A stretch of DNA of 9,633 bases from an uncultured Clostridia bacterium (lineage in GTDB: Bacteria; Bacillota; Clostridia; Oscillospirales; Ruminococcaceae), in NCBI GenBank assembly GCA_947176675.1, contig CAMWRN010000070.1, forward strand, positions 1 to 9,633, read 5' to 3'. The position numbers and the translations under genes were made by a program. Under the pieces are notes generated by a model. The model was given only the letters and a program-made list of their open reading frames with translations, had not been told where the DNA came from and made no database searches. How positions within the stretch are numbered: the first letter of the stretch is position 1; every line of letters begins with the position of its first letter. Shown here in pieces: positions 5,790 to 9,633 of the stretch.

Positions 5790-8756
5790 GTGACCTGCGT
5801 GTGGCTGCGCGGAACAACATTATTGAGGGGGAAAGCAGACCGCCGTGCGCGGTTTTGCGCAAGTATGCTGTGTATGACAAACATTTTGCTGACTTTGCAG
5901 ATCACCTGCGTGGCGCTGATGTTCGTATATATTGTTTACATTGTTACTACAAAAGGAGCGGGCGCGTATTCGGTTCTTACCGCGGCGCTCGCTTCCGCGT
6001 TTCTGAACTGTTTTGCCTACACAATGCTGATCTTCGCCGACAATTTCGAAGCCGCAGTTGCAGTCAAGCCTTTCGATATAATGGGTTCATCACTGGCGAT
6101 GTACCTGTTGTACTGGTTTGCCCGCGATACTCAAAAACTGAACATACCCAAAGCGGCAAGCATTTTGCTTTTATCCGCCGATCTGTTCGGAATAATAGCT
6201 TCCGCTTCGGACAGGGTCTTTCATCTGTACTTCAAAAGTATTGAGCTTGTGAGCCGCGACGGTGAGATACATTCCGCAAACGTTATCTATTCTGTAGGGT
6301 TCTATGTGCTGCTTGCTTCAATGATAATGAAAACTGTAATAATAGTTATTGCAGCAATATACGGCTGTGTTAAAGTACAGCGCTCAGACTGTTCGGGAAA
6401 AAGTGCATGGTCGCTTTTCACAGTTCTCCTGCCGATCATTGCAATGGGCGTGTACAACTTCCGTTTGTTCGGTGATTTTAATCCGTCGTCTATCGCAATG
6501 TGCATATGCTGCGTAACAGTCACAGCCGTGTTCTGCCGAGGAACAAAATACGATATGGTTAAAACGGCACGAGACAACATTATTGAATCTATGGACGACG
6601 CTCTTATCGTTACCGATAACAAGCTGAACATTGTTGACTCCAACCCTGCGGCAAGACGTATTTTCCCGCAACTTTCAGAGAGCGGCAGAAAAAAGACCGC
6701 CGAATTCGCACTTAACCTTATTTCGGCTTCCAAAGATTCGGAAAATTCCGAATTTGAACTTAACGGAAAGTATTATGAAAAGCATATTAAACATTTAGTC
6801 AACAGTGATGGCACAGAAAATGGATATTCGGTGCTGTTCATAGATGTTACCGACACTCAAAAATACGTTGACGGTCTTATCGACATGAGCCGAAAAGCCG
6901 ACATGGCAAACAGCGCCAAAAGTGATTTTTTAGCGAATATGTCCCACGAGATACGCACACCCATGAACGCTATCGCGGGATTTGCCGAGCTGTGCCTTAA
7001 GGAAAAGAATTACTGCTACGCGGCAGACATCAAGATCGCCGCCAAAAACCTCGTTTCCATTATCAACGATATCCTTGACATATCCAAGATTGAAGCAGGC
7101 AAACTGGAGCTTGTACCGTCGGTCTACGACACGGGCGAAATGCTCAACGACGTTGTAAGCATTATTTATGTCCAGCTTGACAAAAAGAAAAATCTGGATT
7201 TCAAGATAGACATAGACAGACGCATACCTCGTAAAATGTACGGCGACGAAGTACGGCTTAAACAGATACTTATAAACCTGCTCGGAAATGCTGTCAAATT
7301 TACAAACAGCGGCTTAATAAGCCTTTCCGTAAAGGAGCTGAGCCGTATTGGTGACAGCGTTTCGATTATGTTCAAGGTATCAGACACCGGCATTGGCATC
7401 AAGAAAGATGACATACCAAAGCTGTTTGAGAATTTCCGTCAGGTGGACACACGCCGAAACCGCAGGATAGAGGGTTCGGGTTTGGGACTTTCCATTTCCA
7501 AGACCCTTGCGGAAAAAATGGACGGCTCGATAACAGTGGAAAGCGAGTACGGAAAAGGTTCGGTATTCACTGTAGTTTTGACGCAGAAAATTTCCGACCC
7601 ATCGCCGATATCAAAGCTCGCTGCGAAAAGCTCTGTTTCCGAGGAGAAAAGCCGCACGCTGCACGCTCCAGAAGCTCACGTCCTTGTGGTGGACGACAAC
7701 AAGGTCAATCTTAATGTTACCGCCCGCCTGCTGACAAGCTACGGCATAAAAGCCGATCTTGCGGACAGCGGCGCAGCTGCTATAGATATGATAAATGCAT
7801 CGTACTACGATCTTGTGTTTATGGACCACATGATGCCCGATTTGGACGGCGTGGACACCACAAAGATCATACGCTCCCGCGGCGATGCCTACAGCATGGA
7901 ACTGCCCATAATCGCTCTTACGGCAAATGCTGTCAGCGGCGCAAAGGAAATGTTTATGGAATCAGGCTTCAACGATTTCATTTCCAAGCCTATACAGATA
8001 CCTCTGTTGGAAAAAATCCTCGAAAAATGGCTTCCCGAACAGATGATAACCTATACTGAAACAGACGGGATAACATCACGAGCGAACGTATCGGAAAATT
8101 TCGATATTTTCGGCATCGAAGAAGAAACGTATACCCGCAGTAATGCCGATCCTGCCGATGACAGCGATATCGTGATACCCAACGTTGATGTAATGGACGG
8201 ACTGAAGCTCTGCGGCGGAAATATAGACGCTTATCTTGCTATACTAAAAACCTTTATGGAAACTGCTGAGGAAAGCATACTGCGTATTGAGACCTACGCC
8301 CACAACAGGGACTATAAAAACTACACCACGGAGGTTCACGGACTGAAAAGCTCTTCTCTTGCAATAGGCGCAAACGGTCTTTCAGAAATGGCAAAGGCTC
8401 TCGAACAGGCGGGAAAAGCCGAGGACTACAAGCAGATAGCTGAGGACACGCCCGCTCTGATCGCCCGTTTCTCGGAGATCGCGGAAAATATCAAGCCCTT
8501 TGTTGAAACGGAAAAATCTGATGTGGAAAACAAACCTCAAATCGGCGCGGATACCCTCAAAGCCGAGCTTGAAAAAGCACTTGAAGCTATCGACGAGTTG
8601 GATTCCCACGGCGCTATGGAGATTCTTGACGAACTTTCAGGCTGCTACTACAGCTCTGAGGTAAACGGTGAAATAGAAAAAAGCCGCCGTTACACCGACA
8701 ATTTCGCTTATGAAAAGGCGGAAGAAACGATACGGCATATTCTGGAAATTCTATAG
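5790..8756 (+). CDS. Hybrid sensor histidine kinase (7TM-PAS-HisKA-HATPase-REC-HPt)
   Basis: This is a 988-residue membrane kinase carrying a full phosphorelay. Residues about 30-250 hold roughly seven hydrophobic segments, like the 7TM sensor domain of histidine kinases. A PAS-like domain follows (about 262-355, from NIIESMDDALIVTDN to SVLFIDVTDTQKY). HisKA has H386 in FLANMSHEIRTPMNA; HATPase_c has N500 (NLLGNAVKFT), D532 (SDTGIGI), an F box near ENFRQVD and a GSGLGLSI loop. REC (about 630-750) has D635-D636, acceptor D679 (MDHMMPDLDG) and K733. HPt (about 795-890) has H850 in VHGLKSSSLAIGA. A helical tail (about 905-988) ends the protein. The start is uncertain: GTG at 5790 has AGGA (5780-5783) 6 bases upstream and gives an Arg-rich N-terminus, while ATG at 5865 or 5874 would start just before the first membrane helix but lack a well-placed Shine-Dalgarno. 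The upstream HD-GYP regulator is the likely final acceptor. Confidence 0.93.
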   Translation: MTCVWLRGTTLLRGKADRRARFCASMLCMTNILLTLQITCVALMFVYIVYIVTTKGAGAYSVLTAALASAFLNCFAYTMLIFADNFEAAVAVKPFDIMGSSLAMYLLYWFARDTQKLNIPKAASILLLSADLFGIIASASDRVFHLYFKSIELVSRDGEIHSANVIYSVGFYVLLASMIMKTVIIVIAAIYGCVKVQRSDCSGKSAWSLFTVLLPIIAMGVYNFRLFGDFNPSSIAMCICCVTVTAVFCRGTKYDMVKTARDNIIESMDDALIVTDNKLNIVDSNPAARRIFPQLSESGRKKTAEFALNLISASKDSENSEFELNGKYYEKHIKHLVNSDGTENGYSVLFIDVTDTQKYVDGLIDMSRKADMANSAKSDFLANMSHEIRTPMNAIAGFAELCLKEKNYCYAADIKIAAKNLVSIINDILDISKIEAGKLELVPSVYDTGEMLNDVVSIIYVQLDKKKNLDFKIDIDRRIPRKMYGDEVRLKQILINLLGNAVKFTNSGLISLSVKELSRIGDSVSIMFKVSDTGIGIKKDDIPKLFENFRQVDTRRNRRIEGSGLGLSISKTLAEKMDGSITVESEYGKGSVFTVVLTQKISDPSPISKLAAKSSVSEEKSRTLHAPEAHVLVVDDNKVNLNVTARLLTSYGIKADLADSGAAAIDMINASYYDLVFMDHMMPDLDGVDTTKIIRSRGDAYSMELPIIALTANAVSGAKEMFMESGFNDFISKPIQIPLLEKILEKWLPEQMITYTETDGITSRANVSENFDIFGIEEETYTRSNADPADDSDIVIPNVDVMDGLKLCGGNIDAYLAILKTFMETAEESILRIETYAHNRDYKNYTTEVHGLKSSSLAIGANGLSEMAKALEQAGKAEDYKQIAEDTPALIARFSEIAENIKPFVETEKSDVENKPQIGADTLKAELEKALEAIDELDSHGAMEILDELSGCYYSSEVNGEIEKSRRYTDNFAYEKAEETIRHILEIL

Positions 8757-8767
8757 GAGGGATCCGA

Positions 8768-9433
8768 ATGCCATTTTCTGCAAAGTCTCTTGATTTCATT
8801 TTTGAAAACTACATGAACGACAGCAAGGTTTGGTTCAACGATCACAAGGAGGACTACAAAAAATACGTGACCGAACCATTCGCTGAGGTGATAAGCGGTC
8901 TGACCGAAACAATGCTTGCCATCGACAGCAGCTTTGTTTGCGATCCGAAAAAGATATCTAGACTGTACCGCGACGCACGTTATTCCAAAGGCAAATCCGT
9001 TTTCCGAGATTACGTCTGGTACACTTTCGGACGTCCACGAAGTGAGGGCGGCGCACCGCTCGGTTTTTATTTCAGCATTTCACCCGACGGTTTCGACTAC
9101 GGCTGCGGATTTTACAGCACATCATCATCGGTTATGGAGACCTACAGACGACTCATTTTAGAAGATAACAAAAGCTTCCGAATGGCTCTTGAAGCATATC
9201 GCAAACAGAATGTTTTCACGCTTTACGGCGACCTCTACAAGAGAAACAAATACCCCGAAGAAAGCGTAGAAAAGCAGGATTGGCTCAACCGCAAGAATAT
9301 TGGCTTGTCCTGCGAAAGCAAAGATTTTGAACTGCTGTTCAGCGACAGGCTTATCGGAAAGCTTGCTGAGGATTTCAAGGCAATCGCGCCCGTGTACCAT
9401 TTCTACCTTGAAACTGAAAATCAACAAAAATAA
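8768..9433 (+). CDS. DUF2461 family protein
   Basis: This 221-residue soluble protein fits the usual length of the DUF2461 (TIGR02453) family. Seen in order are an N-terminal helix with WFNDHKEDYKKYV (22-34), the conserved basic motif RLYRDARYSKGKSVFRDYVW (65-84), a beta segment PLGFYFSISPDGFDYGCGFY (97-116) and a C-terminal helical region ending in VYHFYLETE. The family has no established biochemical function and is widespread as a stand-alone cytoplasmic protein. The ATG at 8768 follows a strong GGAGGG (8756-8761) whose first base is the last base of the kinase stop codon, so translation is probably coupled to the kinase. It is last in the operon, and a hairpin starts 15 bases after its stop. 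Whether it takes part in the signalling pathway or is just co-transcribed is unknown. Confidence 0.87.
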   Translation: MPFSAKSLDFIFENYMNDSKVWFNDHKEDYKKYVTEPFAEVISGLTETMLAIDSSFVCDPKKISRLYRDARYSKGKSVFRDYVWYTFGRPRSEGGAPLGFYFSISPDGFDYGCGFYSTSSSVMETYRRLILEDNKSFRMALEAYRKQNVFTLYGDLYKRNKYPEESVEKQDWLNRKNIGLSCESKDFELLFSDRLIGKLAEDFKAIAPVYHFYLETENQQK

Positions 9434-9447
9434 CACTCGAATTAAAA

Positions 9448-9484
9448 ACAGCGAGTAGAATTCACTTGTAATTCTGCTCGCTGT
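9448..9484. terminator. Terminator hairpin between convergent genes
   Basis: A 15-bp stem with one T-G pair joins 9448-9462 to 9470-9484 around a 7-base loop (cacttgt). On the minus strand it is followed directly by five Ts (9443-9447 read as complement), making a strong intrinsic terminator for the right-edge gene. On the plus strand the following bases (attatcaaatttt) form a weaker U-tract, but the hairpin is still the likely end of the operon. Confidence 0.85.
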
Positions 9485-9488
9485 ATTA

Positions 9489-9633
9489 TCAAATTTTCTT
9501 AATAGTAAACTCTTTCAGAGCTTCAATGACCCTGTCCATATCCACAGGCTTTGAAACGTGGGCGTTCATGCCGGCATCCATAGCAGCTTTAACGTCCTCG
9601 GCAAAAGCGTTAGCAGTCATCGATATGATCGGG
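9489..9633 (-). CDS. REC-domain protein, C-terminal fragment (5' end outside window)
   Basis: The minus strand reads in frame from the right edge to TGA (9489-9491), giving 47 residues: PIISMTANAFAEDVKAAMDAG, then MNAHVSKPVDMDRVIEALKEF and a short basic end. This is the alpha4-beta5-alpha5 end of a receiver domain. It has the conserved Thr of the MTAN strand (switch residue) and the Lys of SKP, both needed for phosphate-dependent signalling. The protein ends just after the REC domain, as in many hybrid histidine kinases of Ruminococcus-like bacteria or in single-domain regulators; which one cannot be told from this fragment. It is a second signalling gene converging on the operon. Confidence 0.85.
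   Translation of the reverse strand, partial: PIISMTANAFAEDVKAAMDAGMNAHVSKPVDMDRVIEALKEFTIKKI

Noticed and set aside
5744..6244. 166-codon plus-strand open frame overlapping the kinase start
   Set aside because: It is out of frame with the kinase 7TM region, is Arg/Tyr/Cys-rich with no family likeness, and the kinase frame is clearly coding there.
1..9633. Mobile element, phage defence island or CRISPR array
   Set aside because: No transposase, integrase, direct repeat array, toxin-antitoxin pair or nuclease/helicase gene is visible; the genes read as core metabolism and signalling.

Overview
The window looks like chromosomal DNA of an anaerobic gut Firmicute close to Ruminococcus (Oscillospiraceae). 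This is inferred from moderate GC with AT-rich intergenic gaps, strong Gram-positive Shine-Dalgarno sites, a Gram-positive style lipoprotein, an apparent ABC-transporter binding protein, and a hybrid kinase with an N-terminal seven-helix domain. No rRNA, tRNA, CRISPR array, transposase, integrase or phage gene was seen.

Layout. Bases 1-437 hold the 3' end of a plus-strand gene resembling an extracellular solute-binding protein. It converges on a minus-strand lipoprotein gene (517-1383), with one bidirectional hairpin between them. A second minus-strand gene (1593-2795) encodes a saccharopine-dehydrogenase-family enzyme that closely resembles carboxynorspermidine/carboxyspermidine dehydrogenase of the alternative polyamine pathway. 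Each minus-strand gene has its own promoter with 17-base spacing. A 416-base AT-rich gap then separates divergent promoters.

From 3212 to 9433 there is a four-gene plus-strand operon: a FapA/DUF342 protein, a response regulator with an HD-GYP (cyclic-di-GMP phosphodiesterase type) output domain, a large membrane hybrid histidine kinase (7TM-PAS-HisKA-HATPase-REC-HPt-tail), and a DUF2461 protein. Gaps are 19, 15 and 11 bases, and the last Shine-Dalgarno overlaps the preceding stop codon. A strong hairpin ends the operon. At the right edge a minus-strand gene supplies the C-terminal 47 residues of another REC domain.

How the genes may work together (inference): the kinase senses a membrane or cytoplasmic cue and passes phosphate H386 -> D679 -> H850. 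The HD-GYP regulator (D56) encoded just upstream is the obvious final acceptor, so the cue would be turned into cyclic-di-GMP breakdown. FapA proteins are linked to flagella and surface processes in other bacteria, which fits such an output. The most unusual sequence detail is a repeated His-containing segment (residues 237-248 and 258-269) inside an expanded HD-GYP domain.
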